Assembly: GCA_013339765.2 (NCBI GenBank)
Contig: CM023448.1
Coordinates: 22,461,295 to 22,525,294 of the forward strand
Direction: 5' to 3'
Origin: Haemaphysalis longicornis
Lineage: Eukaryota > Arthropoda > Arachnida > Ixodida > Ixodidae
Length of the DNA stretch: 64,000 nt
Shown: positions 45,501-54,830 of the stretch, in pieces
Position numbering within the stretch: position 1 is the stretch's first letter
How the letters are laid out: each line of letters opens with the position of its first letter
Translations under genes and position numbers: made by a program
Notes under the pieces: generated by a model
Seen by the model: the letters and a program-made list of their open reading frames with translations, nothing else
The model's database searches: none
What the model was told of the DNA's origin: nothing

Positions 45501-48500
45501 CTACAGAAGAAAACGTTTATTTGTTGTGAACGACGGCAGCAGGTTTGAGCACAGGTTTTGCCTACAATTAACTGAAACAAAATTTAAGTGTGCTTCAATA
45601 AGGCGAACACGACTGGCCACGCTCGAGTGAGGTGAAGCGCAGGTTCTTCGCTATCGTATTTTTTTTATTGGCTACTTTAACAAGACTGACGTTCGTGGAA
45701 ATTGCCTAGCAAGGCTCTTTCTTGCTCGCCAGGCGTTACTTTGCTCCGGGACTACCTCAATTGAGATTCAATTTTTCGCTGCCGTCGAGGTAGACGCTTT
45801 GGAGTCCATCGCAGTAGAGGCAGTAACGACAGCATACGCGGGCCCGATGGTGCCTATTTTGTCCTCTGATTATCATCATCATGGTTCCTTCAAGGCGAAA
45901 ACCCTAAGTACCCATTCTGCGAAAAAGCGCCGTTATTGTTGCTTTAGTAGTTTCCCTATGAATAATATGACCACCAGAGCAACGAGTAAATTCAAAACAC
46001 ATGCGTAATTCGGTGAGATTTCAACCCGGCTATGAACAGTAGCAGCCCAGCCCTCTCCCCGCTGTGCTATCTAAGTTTTTTTTTTCTTCATTGCCTTAGA
46101 GACAACGAAAGCAGTAGAACATCAGCCTTAAAGTCTGATGAAATTAAACAAACAACCAAGAGTGAAAGTCACCTTTTCGTTTACTTTCTATACTGCCAGT
46201 TCGTTTATCAGCAACACTTCATAGTATTCCCCCGTCGTAATTTACCCGCCGCGGTGGTTCGGCGGCTGAGGCGTTGTTCTGCTGAGCCCAAGGGCGCGGG
46301 TTGGATTCCCGGCCGTGGAGGCTGCTTTTCTGTTGCAGGCGAAAAGCGTCAAAGATCCCCCCCACGTGGTCGACATCAACTCAGAGCACGGCGGGCCTCG
46401 TAGGTCAGCTGTGGCTTCCAGCTGTGGTTCAACCCCACAACCAACCAATCAACCAACCAACTTGCCGTAGTGTACATAGGCACGTGCTCTGCAAAATAAG
46501 TACTCCCAGATAATGGTTTCCACTTCAGAGTATCGAGTACCCACATTAGCTCCTCCATTAGCTGTGCAGGCCTAAAATAAAGGACAAGTCGCACGGTACG
46601 GCCTCAGGTTTGGCATCAACGAATCGAAGGCCGTCTGAACTGTGCTATGTACGCATGTTGCCAGCTTAGAACAAATGTTGTTCGTTTTTTTTCGAGGCCA
46701 AGTTGGGGGGTTGGTGGGGAATCGAGAGCTTTAAGGGTCTGAATGCCCAGTTCACGAAATTCGTGAAACTAGGGATTGGGAACGTAAAAGTTGCAGGACA
46801 GTGTGTGCCGCCCGATACATAAGCGTGATGGCACGTCAGTAAAACAGGTGCCCACCATCCGCACAGAACCCTGGTTGTAGGGAAGCTGTGGCGTGTGTCA
46901 GTCCGCTTGCTCGCGCAAACCCTGCCGTTAGACAAAGAAACGGAAGGGAAGAAAGAGAGGCATACACAACGTCACTGAAAAGAAGCCGGCTGAAGCAATT
47001 CGCGTCAAAAACAAAGAAACGAAAGCGGCGAGAGAGATGCGATTACGGTGCAGCAGCAAAATAAGTTGTTTGTAAGTATCACGAGGTTGTCGCTCTCAAA
47101 GCCCGTACCCACTATAGTACCCCGAGGAATCGTTTTTTCGATGTCGTCGTTCTCTTCTAGATTATTCTCTTCATATTTGCCCTTGTTTGCCATGCATTCG
47201 TGTTTGGTACTTATCTAAATAGCGCATGCTCAGGCTATTCCTCGTAGCGTCAGTGCATGTCCTTAATACACGTTTCCATGTCGAAGGTCACTACGTATTT
47301 ACTACGTCACCTCTAATTGGGTGAAGCTGTGGTTTGGCCACGGTGTAGGCGATGCGTGTTGGACTCGTGTTTCGCAGGCCTCAGGAGCGAATCACAGACC
47401 CAAATTGACCCCACTTTTCACAGCTTTTATTCCCCCTGAACCGTGAGCTTTTTTTGTAGCTGTCGCCCGGTCACGCCGGCGCCGAACACCGTATTTTTGT
47501 GTAACTAGAAATTCATTTTTTCCTCTTTAAGCAACCTGCTGCAGTTGCTCAACACCACCTGTCTGCCCGCCTTTGGTAGCTGATGCTACATCGGGCTACA
47601 TCGGCCGACACCGCGCGTCGGCCGCCGTCGGAACGTGTCGGCGGGGCTCCTACACTCGCAAAGGGCGGCTTTACCGCAGCAATCCGGATAACAAAATGGC
47701 GGGGGTCGCGCAACTCTTAGCTCCCTGCGGGAGCTATGTAGAACCTCATCATCATCACGGACTCTACAAGAGCCATTAGAAATCATAATATGAGGCCTTA
47801 TTCCTATAGAAACAGGAAAATTCTGCAGCCGAACCAAAAGGCCAACATAAAATTTATGGAGTCCAGCACAGCGAAGGCCTTGAAGGAAATGAGAGAGCCG
47901 ACTCCCTAGCGAGGCAAATCAACAGCCGCAGGGAAACGGACCACTCTTACACCCTCCCTCCCTTCATGTCGCTAATGAAAGGCTCTACACGCAAAGTCAA
48001 GCGAGAAAGACCGTGCCCGCACCGCATCACATGTTAGATGCCGAAGAAGCACGGAACATAAGAAAACTACAAACCAACGTTTTCCCCACACAATCCAGAC
48101 TGTCTCTCATGTTCCCAGAGAGATATAACGAAGAAGACCACAAATGCAAATTACGAGCAGACTTACTTCCCACAGTCTAGGAACTGCCGTATAATTTGGC
48201 AACAGAACACCTTACCAACTCTAGAGAGTCCTGGGATTAGCACTGTCCAGCTCGGACCTTTCGACACAGCGTGAGCTGCTAGAGAGAGCCAAGCTGGGAG
48301 CCTTTGCTACTGGAGTCCTGGAAATTGGACTTCACCCATAACTCTTTCCACATTCCCTTCTCCCTATTTTCAAATGAAGTTTACTCTCTCTCTCTCTCTT
48401 TAATATGGCTAGCAGAGAGAGAGAAGAAACATTTAATAGAAAGAAAAATTCGTGCACCCCTCCGTCTAACCACGATGATGGTTGCACTCGAAACTTTTTC

Positions 48501-51500
48501 GTGATGGATTCTTTGGTTGGCCAATCCCACACTGCGTACAGTATGTGCTGATCAGGAGTTTTTTTTTAATTTCGAGTTTTTGCCGCGCGGCATATGAGAG
48601 GCGGTTTAAAGATGGGAGGAGGGAAGAAAGTAGGAAGGAAAGAGAAAGAGAAGAAAATAGGGAAAGAGGGGCTGCCAAGAGCACAGAAGGTCACGAAACC
48701 GACAGGATGCATGCAGTCCAGTGGCGTGCAGAAAGTCCATCAGTGACCTGCAGTATCAGGAGTTACGCACCAGTTTTCTCTCAGCGCCGTGTTTGTGCCC
48801 TCTTCTTTTTGTCTGTGTCGGTAGCGCTGTTAATGTGAACAAGTACCAACTCGCCCAGTCTTCCGTTTTAGCTTCTAGAATTCCCACAGTCACTCCCGGG
48901 TGTGCACTCGTGCACTCCGTAGGCCTAACGATTGGGTTTGGGGTGTACGGCGTGAATCGGTACCTGCTGCTTGGCGAACTGAGCAATCCGATAGACGCCG
49001 CCTTCATAACGCGAGGTACTCAGGTTCGATTCCGACCAAGGGAAGCATTTTTGGTTTCACTTCACCCACGATCATTCATCATCATCGTCAGAGAAAGTTG
49101 GCTTTCCTGCAGGGCGTATTGGCGCACAACGGCATCAGTGAGGACAATAAAGCTTCTAAATCCGTCGGTCCAGTAAACTCCTCCGTCGCAACCCCGTGTG
49201 CATGCGTGCAAAAACTAGGTTCTAGAGGAGTTAGAAGTACGGGGAGAGAGATTGGTTCCATGAGCTTGTCTCTCCCGGAGGCTGCGCTTACCTCTGCGCG
49301 CGCAGTGAGCTACTTCGTGGAGCAGAGATCAAGCGACGACGGCGGTGTGGGCGGAGCAGAATACACGTGGCAATGACAAGCGCCGGCCGCATGTTACTTC
49401 AAAATGGGTAGTCCCCGCATCATACGCAAAACACCGGCCGCACGTTCTATCTTCTCTGGTTAACAATCTGTACGGGGTGTGTTCTCGCATTTTTTAGATG
49501 GCCGTTTCCACTACAGGCGCGGATGGCGACTTCTATTGCGATTCTCAGTCACCTTATAACTACTATCCCGCGAGTAGATCTTAATTTTCGCCAAGTGTTC
49601 CATTCTGACACCCGTAGCTATGGCTACCTGTGCCTGTTCGTGATCGCTGCCAGCGTCATGTCGCCGCTCGCCCTGTAGCCTGTAGGAATAACTGTCCCAA
49701 GTTGTTGCCAAACATCGGTTATCTTCTTACGAGGGACGTCACGCTGCTGTCCATTTGCTGTGTGCCGCATCCTGTTGGTGCGTTGGTTTGTTGGTGCGAT
49801 AGAAAAGATGACACTAAAATTTATTTGTTTGTTTATTTATCACTTATTACGAACCCATTTGGTGACCCAGGCAGCAGGAGCATTATATCCAGATGTACGT
49901 AAAAACACATATTAGCAAACAATTTCTTGGATGGAATCAAGACTTACAATGTGTGATCGTAGTAGCTGGTTTCAGTGTGGGACAGGTCTAGCGAAAAAAG
50001 AATATTTGAAGATGTTAGTTCTCGTGAAGTGTGGTGTATGTTATTCGAGGTGTCTATTTCTTGACAGTAGAATGCTTGAGGTGGGGATCAAGTTGAGTGG
50101 ATTGTTTGTTGTTCGTAAATAAAAACATGAATTTAACATGTTTATTCAATTTTGCAGCGCTGGAATACCGTGTTTCTTTATTCAGATAGCTGAAAGAGAG
50201 AATTGCACGATACTTAGAATAAATGAACCGCATCTCGCTCGCTCCGATGACCGACGACCGATGCTTGGAGCGGGTGAGGGATGAGGACTGCCTTGCTTGC
50301 TGGGTATTAGGTTTATTTACATTATTTACATGACTCCAAGTTTACATCACGTCAGAGTGACGGTTACATTGTCACTCTGACAGCAGCAGCCTGTTCGGCC
50401 GAGATCTATACTGAACTAGATCCCCTCTCGACCGACCCTCGACAAAACCCAACACTCCGGTTTTGATAGCAAAAACCCCGCCTCCAAAAAGGGGGCGTAC
50501 AAGAAAGAGAGAAAAAACCTTTCAAACAATTAATAGAAACCATTGATTGGCCACAGGAACCAGCCAATCACACACATGTCCCCACCTGCGGTCACGTGAA
50601 CTAACACTCTCTCTTACACACTCATAGTGCGTTTCCTACGCACGCTGTTGCACCCGGCCAGAAAATACAGGCCATCTGCGGCCTAAAGTGAACCATCCAT
50701 TACGTTCAGCGGGCGGCATCTGCACAAACAACAGCCAAGCCGAGGGCCCGGAGCGGTCCCCGCGCGGCTGACCTCCCTCCGCGCGACGCCTCCCACGACG
50801 TCGGGCGTCTGCGCGCGCGGCGTGACAATGAGGGTTGCTAATTCCCTCCCAGACTAAAGGGGCGCCGCCGGCCACCTGAACAGACCACGGGGAGAGACGC
50901 TGCCAGCCGAGGCGACCATCGTCGAGGCGAACGACCCGTCGACGAAGAGCGCCCGCCGCCGGAGTCGAAGATTTTCCGAACTTACACCGCGCGCGCTTTC
51001 AACACTAAGAGATACGATCATCTGGCCGCCCGTCAGCTTGTTATGCCGAATGACCCGCCACCCTCGACGCGACAGAGGCACTCAGGCTAATCGCCCCCAT
51101 CCTTTGACACACAAAAGGACGGGCACAACAGCTCTCCGCGGCTCCGAACTTGGCGTCCGCGCGCCTACATGAAAGGGACACGGGAAAGTAGCCACCAGCG
51201 GAGGCGACGCAATACATGGGCCACCGGCGGCCTGCATTTACATTGTGTCTTCTCAAGGGCATGGATGTTAATTTTTGTGTAAGGGTCCCATACCGAACAC
51301 GAATACTATAATGGTGGCCTTGTTATTGAAGATTGAGCGAGCAGCCTAGGGTTAGCAGGTGCATCTCCCAGTTTATCTCTAAAAAAACAAAACAGAAGGC
51401 AGAGGAGAAAATATCCAACGTGTTTATTCCGACTTAGTTTATGAGTTAAAGCTTACACCTATGTTTTTGCATTCATCAACTTTCAAAGATGGAAGGGCAC

Positions 51501-54500
51501 GATAATGATATCAGAAAAATGTGTTAGTGATTTTCTTGAAAAGAGATTTGTCTGGGTTCAACTTCGTACGCAACGGGTCACCATATCTAATAAGGTTATA
51601 CAAGGAAGACTTAAGTAGTCGTTGATCGTCATGGACAGTACATGAAACAAAACACAAGCATCCCCGAACATCAATAATTTGTTTAGGGTCCGCCATAGGG
51701 TTATAAAGATATTTTATATAAATAAAAACAAATACAGGACCTTGAACACTTCCCTGGGGAAAGCTGGAGGTGGCAGGCAGTTCATTTGAATCATGCCCAT
51801 CAATGCTGTTAAATTGAACACCATGAGATAAATACGTGGAAACCCAGTTGATAATCAAACGTGGAAGGCATATGGATTGCAGTCTACAGATTAGTTTGCA
51901 GTGTGGGACTCAATTAAAGGCTTTACAAAGACCAATTAAAGTAATATTAGCTTGATCAGGCTAATTCAGAGCTTCCGCGAAGCTACGGTCCACTTCTTTG
52001 AACCGAGAGACCGAAGAAAAGCCTCTGTGAAATCCGTGTTGGAGGTTGGAAGGTAAAAAAGTGCGCCATTCTCATCCAGCAGCGTTGTTATGCACAGTCA
52101 TGGACAAATGAAATGAGAACACAAAAATATCAACCACAACATGCAAAATCAAAGAAAATAAATAGTGAAAACAATAGCTTGCTAGTGGTACATTTCGAAA
52201 TACGCTATTTTAATCTTTGTTACTGTAAAAAAGACGCGACAATTGAACTCGCACAGAAAGAAATCGCGCTATTGCTGTGTTCTGGTTCATATTGTGTTCG
52301 TGTTTGATTTACCGATGACCGTAGATAGATATAGCGTTTTCTAGCATCTTGCAATTTTATGACGTCAGGCATATGGACCAATAGTTACTGAACAACGCAC
52401 TATGCATAAGCGCTTTTCAAGACCAGTGCTCCACGCACCCTGTTTTCCATTCGAATGGTAGCCCGCCGGAATTTAGCGAAGAAAGAGAAATGGCGACAAG
52501 AAAGTAAGAAAGCATCTCAGCATAGCGGCGCAAGAAAATGTGTGATATGTTACGATCCACGCGATGGAGGCTGTTTTCAGTTCAGCCATGGAATTCTGGT
52601 GAGTAACGGAAGCGAACTGCATGATATTCAGAACTTCAAAAATTGGTGTCAGTACCCTTTCACGAAGAAACAATGCACAGCTTGTAAACATTATAAAGGA
52701 AGTTGTCTTGCTCCCACATGTAGTTATATTGTCTCAGTTTAGACTTACGTCCTTTTTGGTTTGCCTTGGTATACAAGATTACTCAAAAATTGTGCGGAAG
52801 TTGAGGCATGTTAACTCAGCAACTAGGCTCCCGATCTCGCCGTCGGATTACCGCGCACCAAACTACTAAATCACGCGGAAGAGTTCACGTCTCCTGTATC
52901 AAGCTTCATTATTGCCGCTTTTACGACTAACAAAGTGGACAGGGAATGCTGAGAGCCACTATCAATTATTTTTTGACAGACAAGGCTCACTTTCTCGAAA
53001 ATTCCACTTAGGGTGGTTTCACGCGCCGAAGCTTCACGCGGGCTACAAGGCGCTGTAGTGGAGGTCTCAGAGTTAATTTCGACCATCTGGGGATTTTTAA
53101 CGTCGCCAAAATCTCGGTACACGGGTGTTTTCGCTTTTCACCTCCCGCATCTGAAAAGCGTCCACAGAGGTAGGGATTGCACCCGCCCTTGGACGGATCA
53201 CTCTGTCGCCACGCAAACAACTGAGAGGTTCAAGTGGTATGAGGCTTGAGTTCGCACCCAAGTTGTCCAGCCTTTAGGGCTCCTCCTTATACCTCGCCTC
53301 TATCTCGTCAAAGAAATAGAGCGTGTGCCATCTTGTCACGCGAGTTGAGCTTGATCTCCTGCCAAGAAAAACCTGGTGTGTCACGCCAGGCTTGCAGAGT
53401 GGTGACCTGGGTTCCTGTACCGGAAGTTGCTTTTTGTTTTTGCTTTTTGACAGGGTTTTCATTATGCATATTTATCAAATGCTCTTTGGGCGTTATTTCT
53501 GAAGAGAGAGAGAGAGAAACATTTTATTGTCTCGCGCTCCGTGGGAGGCACTCTTAGTACAAGATGTTTTGGTACTGGCTTGTCGTCCGGGCCCACTCCA
53601 CCACGCCATCGCCGTTAGATTGAGGGCATTTGTAACTTTCAACTTTTGATGCAGTTTTGCCGACGCGTGCAGTTAATATAATTATTTACTCCTTGGAGCA
53701 TTTACGGCGCTGAGTGCTTTTCGCATAAATGAGTGTACGTCTTTACATACACAGTCTTGATATGATAGCAGTTTGTTTTCCTAAATTTACTACATTGAAG
53801 GTCATTTGGTTGGAGGTAACACTCTTTCACTACATTACGATCGCAGGTGGACTGCCAACGTAACCCCGGCGACCCCACCCTGCAAAGCCTGCAAAAGATT
53901 TTTTTAGACGTGGACCAAGGTATGATAGCCTCCGCCGTGGCCATTCCAATCCTCCGGAAGGTCTACGCCCTCATCTTCCCGCTCCTGAGCTATGGCCGAT
54001 TGTTCCGTCAAATTACCGCAAACCTGCACATGCTCATTACGATACGCCGGGCCGAGAAAAATAAACGACTTGCTGTAGACATGCTGCAGCTCATGCTAGA
54101 TGCTGAGAAGGAAGTGGCCAAGCCGGACTGTTCCAAGGTTGGCATCACGGATAGGCACCTTGTGGCCAACTGCTTCGTCTTCCTAGCCGGAGGATTCGAA
54201 ACCACGGCTACGACGCTGGCCTTCGTCCTGTACGAGCTTGCGAGACATCCCGAAGAGCAGGACAATCTTTTCCAGGAGCTGGCGCGTCAGTCTTCATGGG
54301 GTTCCGGTCCGCTGAGCTACGACGAGCTGCAGAAGCTTAAAAGACTGGACGCTGTAATCATGGAGTGCTTGAGACTTTATCCGCCCATCGTACTGTTCAC
54401 AGCTAGGGTGTGTTCTTGCGACGCTGAATTGCCCGGCTACAGCTTGCCTGCCGGTGCTCACGTCGTCTTGCCAACGTGGCACATCCACCACAATCCCGAC

Positions 54501-54788
54501 ATTTGGGCCGAGCCGCATGCCTTCAACCCGGGCCGTTTCATGCCTGGCCATGAGGACGAGGAGCGCCGGCACCCTGCATCCTACGTACCCTTCGGCCTTG
54601 GGCCCCGCGAGTGCATCGGACGCCGGTTCGCTATGCTTGAGTTGAAGACTGTGCTCGCCAAGCTTGTCGCCAATTACGTGTTCAGCACGTGCGACAAAAC
54701 CAAAAATCCAGTGAAACTAACTGTGCCAATGGTGACTGTGAACCCGGCCGAACATATACAGCTGCGAATTACACGCAGGAACTCCTAG
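36384..54788 (+). CDS. Cytochrome P450, CYP3-type (4 exons, 507 aa, intact)
   Basis: The exons 36384-36563, 39164-39353, 40024-40235 and 53847-54788 join without a frameshift or stop. P450s are haem monooxygenases anchored in the ER membrane that use NADPH-P450 reductase electrons to oxidise lipids and xenobiotics. Seen in order: an N-terminal membrane anchor (residues about 8-25), basic stop-transfer and hinge YGIPGPEP (38-45), C-helix WKRVR (127-131), I-helix AGGFETT (308-314), K-helix ECLR (367-370), a PGRF meander (422-425) and the haem loop FGLGPRECIG with Cys450. Length is normal for the family. The sequence resembles the CYP3 clan; the exact subfamily and substrate cannot be told. Translation start ATG 36384 directly precedes the anchor. 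Intron 3 is 13.6 kb of repeats. The window shows no second P450. Confidence 0.93.
36564..39163 (+). other. P450 intron 1 (2600 bp)
   Basis: It is bounded by GTATAC and TTTTTTTGCAG. No gene lies inside. A 118-bp tandem duplication lies at 38334-38571. The rest shows no recognised element. Confidence 0.75.
38334..38571 (+). repeat. 118-bp tandem duplication in P450 intron 1
   Basis: Two units start with GCATGCG at 38334 and 38452. They share TTAAAGAAGCCGGT, GTCATTTAAACTAAACTTC and GGTTGAATAAACGTATACG, with about a dozen differences. Confidence 0.85.
39164..39353 (+). CDS. P450 exon 2
   Basis: After acceptor TTTTTTTGCAG the frame reads IMDDWIKEYGKVFGFYEG and so on to SLLGLK, with one extra base (phase 1) before the donor GTACGT. 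It covers the A-helix to B-helix region of the fold (residues 61-123). The only in-frame reading open across the exon fits both neighbours. Confidence 0.9.
40024..40235 (+). CDS. P450 exon 3
   Basis: The acceptor is TTTTTTGTCTCGAAG. The split Gly codon is completed and the frame reads GNEWKRVRTILNPSFS, with the C-helix WxxxR that contacts the haem propionate, on to KCALAWQ before the donor GTGAGC (phase 0). Residues 124-194. Confidence 0.9.
41641..41669. other. Perfect hairpin in P450 intron 3
   Basis: CTGCTGACGAG and its exact reverse complement are separated by 7 nt. It lies at the edge of a GC-rich stretch (41430-41640). Function is unknown. Confidence 0.6.
41722..41815 (+). repeat. tRNA-like SINE fragment
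   Basis: GTGGAGCAGTGGTTAGAGCA resembles an A-box region and GGGATCCAAACC a decayed B-box, spaced as in a tRNA, followed by a short T-rich tail. There is no tRNA-quality acceptor stem. Confidence 0.4.
42190..42630 (-). pseudogene. LINE C-terminal fragment abutting copy B
   Basis: The minus strand reads INKLCADAAYTPHIT, then NCPNTHPRCPY and, after a shift, DLHHLVWTCPHFAKHRPES. The Cys/His spacing matches the C-terminal finger of RNase H-bearing LINEs. A 3' UTR follows to about 42190. It meets copy B head-on at 42631. Confidence 0.6.
42631..47742 (+). repeat. Segmental duplication, copy B (5.1 kb), inside P450 intron 3
   Basis: Near-identical to 26191-31325 and in direct orientation. It includes the RNase H end of LINE-A (IFTDASQHRGQQ near 42645), the GC-rich element at about 42859-43492, the LINE-A 3' end, 2 kb of unidentified sequence, a Ruka-like SINE at 46244-46458 and the terminal hairpin at 47718-47736. 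It begins abruptly in mid-LINE, so it is likely the derived copy. The GC-rich element here lacks a few bases relative to copy A (shorter by about 10 bp near 43090). Confidence 0.95.
46244..46458 (+). repeat. tRNA-derived SINE (Ruka-like), copy in B
   Basis: The same SINE at the same relative place as 29820-30034, with essentially the same sequence, including the CAACCAATCAACC tail. Confidence 0.75.
47743..48412 (+). pseudogene. LINE RNase H C-terminus and (CT)n 3' end
   Basis: Near 47870-47940 the frame reads EGLEGNERADSLARQINSRR, keeping the last acidic residue motif of RNase H. Frame-shifted C-terminal text follows (ELLERAKLGAFATGVLE, stop near 48325) and a 3' end AAGTTTACTCTCTCTC. It starts exactly at the right edge of copy B. 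Confidence 0.65.
48413..48974. other. Intron interval without recognisable feature
   Basis: A purine-rich tract (GGAAGAAAG-type, about 48600-48670) and unremarkable sequence. No gene seen. Confidence 0.35.
48975..49050 (+). repeat. tRNA-like short repeat
   Basis: GAGCAATCCGATAGACGCCG (A-box side) and GGTTCGATTCCGACC (B-box) with a tRNA-like spacing. It is the same family as 5600-5704. Confidence 0.45.
49051..49817. other. Intron interval without recognisable feature
   Basis: No domain-bearing ORF or repeat with a second copy in this window was recognised. Confidence 0.3.
49818..50150 (-). pseudogene. CR1-like LINE 3' end fragment
   Basis: On the minus strand an end region reads KYSFFARPVPHWNQLL (compare the conserved YSFFPRTIxxWNxLP C-terminal motif of this group), then a 3' UTR and an AAAT-like tail at 49818-49842. 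It is strongly 5'-truncated. Confidence 0.5.
50290..51245. repeat. GC-rich block, possibly an LTR or other repeat
   Basis: A sharply bounded GC-rich stretch between AT-rich flanks. It contains a perfect 11-bp hairpin GTCAGAGTGAC/GTCACTCTGAC at 50351-50381 with a 9-nt loop. On the minus strand AATAAA-like signals lie near its left end. No partner copy is in the window, so its class is open. Confidence 0.3.
51440..52090 (-). pseudogene. CR1-like LINE reverse transcriptase fragment
   Basis: Minus strand. It reads GLCKAFN-VPH (from LDFSKAFDxVPH), LIINWVSTYLSHGVQF, SSFPQGSVQGPVFVFIYI and, further on, a KNIGVSF motif (from YKYLGV). The catalytic FADD box is unrecognisable. Stops and substitutions show long decay. 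Confidence 0.7.
52455..52742 (+). CDS. Small cysteine-rich ORF of unknown nature
   Basis: Ninety-five codons. The C-terminal half is rich in Cys and His (ARKCVICYDPRDGGC, QFSHG, WCQYP, QCTACKHYKGSC, APTC). The spacing hints at a metal-binding fold but matches no domain I know. It lies inside P450 intron 3, has no clear splice context and may be chance or a repeat remnant. Confidence 0.2.
   Translation: MVARRNLAKKEKWRQESKKASQHSGARKCVICYDPRDGGCFQFSHGILVSNGSELHDIQNFKNWCQYPFTKKQCTACKHYKGSCLAPTCSYIVSV
52743..53500. other. Intron interval without recognisable feature
   Basis: No repeat pair or domain-bearing frame seen. Confidence 0.3.
53500..53650 (-). repeat. LINE 3'-end fragment with (GA)n
   Basis: GAGAGAGAGAGAAACATTTTATTG read on the minus strand is CAATAAAATGTTT followed by (CT)n, the same 3'-end type as 58798 and 59460. 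Only about 150 bp remain. Confidence 0.45.
53847..54788 (+). CDS. P450 exon 4 (terminal, 313 codons)
   Basis: The acceptor is ATCGCAG. The frame starts VDCQRNPGDP in phase 0 and runs to the stop TAG at 54786-54788. It carries the F/G region, I-helix oxygen-binding motif LAGGFETTATT, ExxR (ECLR), the PGRF meander and the Cys-ligand loop FGLGPRECIGRRFA. Everything C-terminal of residue 194 is in this one exon, unlike vertebrate CYP3A genes, where it is split. Confidence 0.95.
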   Translation: MDCQRNPGDPTLQSLQKIFLDVDQGMIASAVAIPILRKVYALIFPLLSYGRLFRQITANLHMLITIRRAEKNKRLAVDMLQLMLDAEKEVAKPDCSKVGITDRHLVANCFVFLAGGFETTATTLAFVLYELARHPEEQDNLFQELARQSSWGSGPLSYDELQKLKRLDAVIMECLRLYPPIVLFTARVCSCDAELPGYSLPAGAHVVLPTWHIHHNPDIWAEPHAFNPGRFMPGHEDEERRHPASYVPFGLGPRECIGRRFAMLELKTVLAKLVANYVFSTCDKTKNPVKLTVPMVTVNPAEHIQLRITRRNS

Positions 54789-54824
54789 CGCTGTAGTGAC
54801 GTTTGATCCAGGTTTTTTTCGAAC

Positions 54825-54830
54825 ATTAAA
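54825..54830 (+). terminator. Candidate poly(A) signal of P450
   Basis: ATTAAA lies 37 bp after the stop codon. The position is plausible for a short 3' UTR, but no transcript evidence is available. Confidence 0.35.

Larger units (their letters stand above)
40236..53846 (+). other. P450 intron 3 (13.6 kb, repeat-filled)
   Basis: It runs from GTGAGC to ATCGCAG. It holds segmental duplication copy B, LINE fragments on both sides of it, a tRNA-like repeat, two CR1-like fragments and a GC-rich block. Positions 40236-41700 show no recognised element. Confidence 0.8.
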
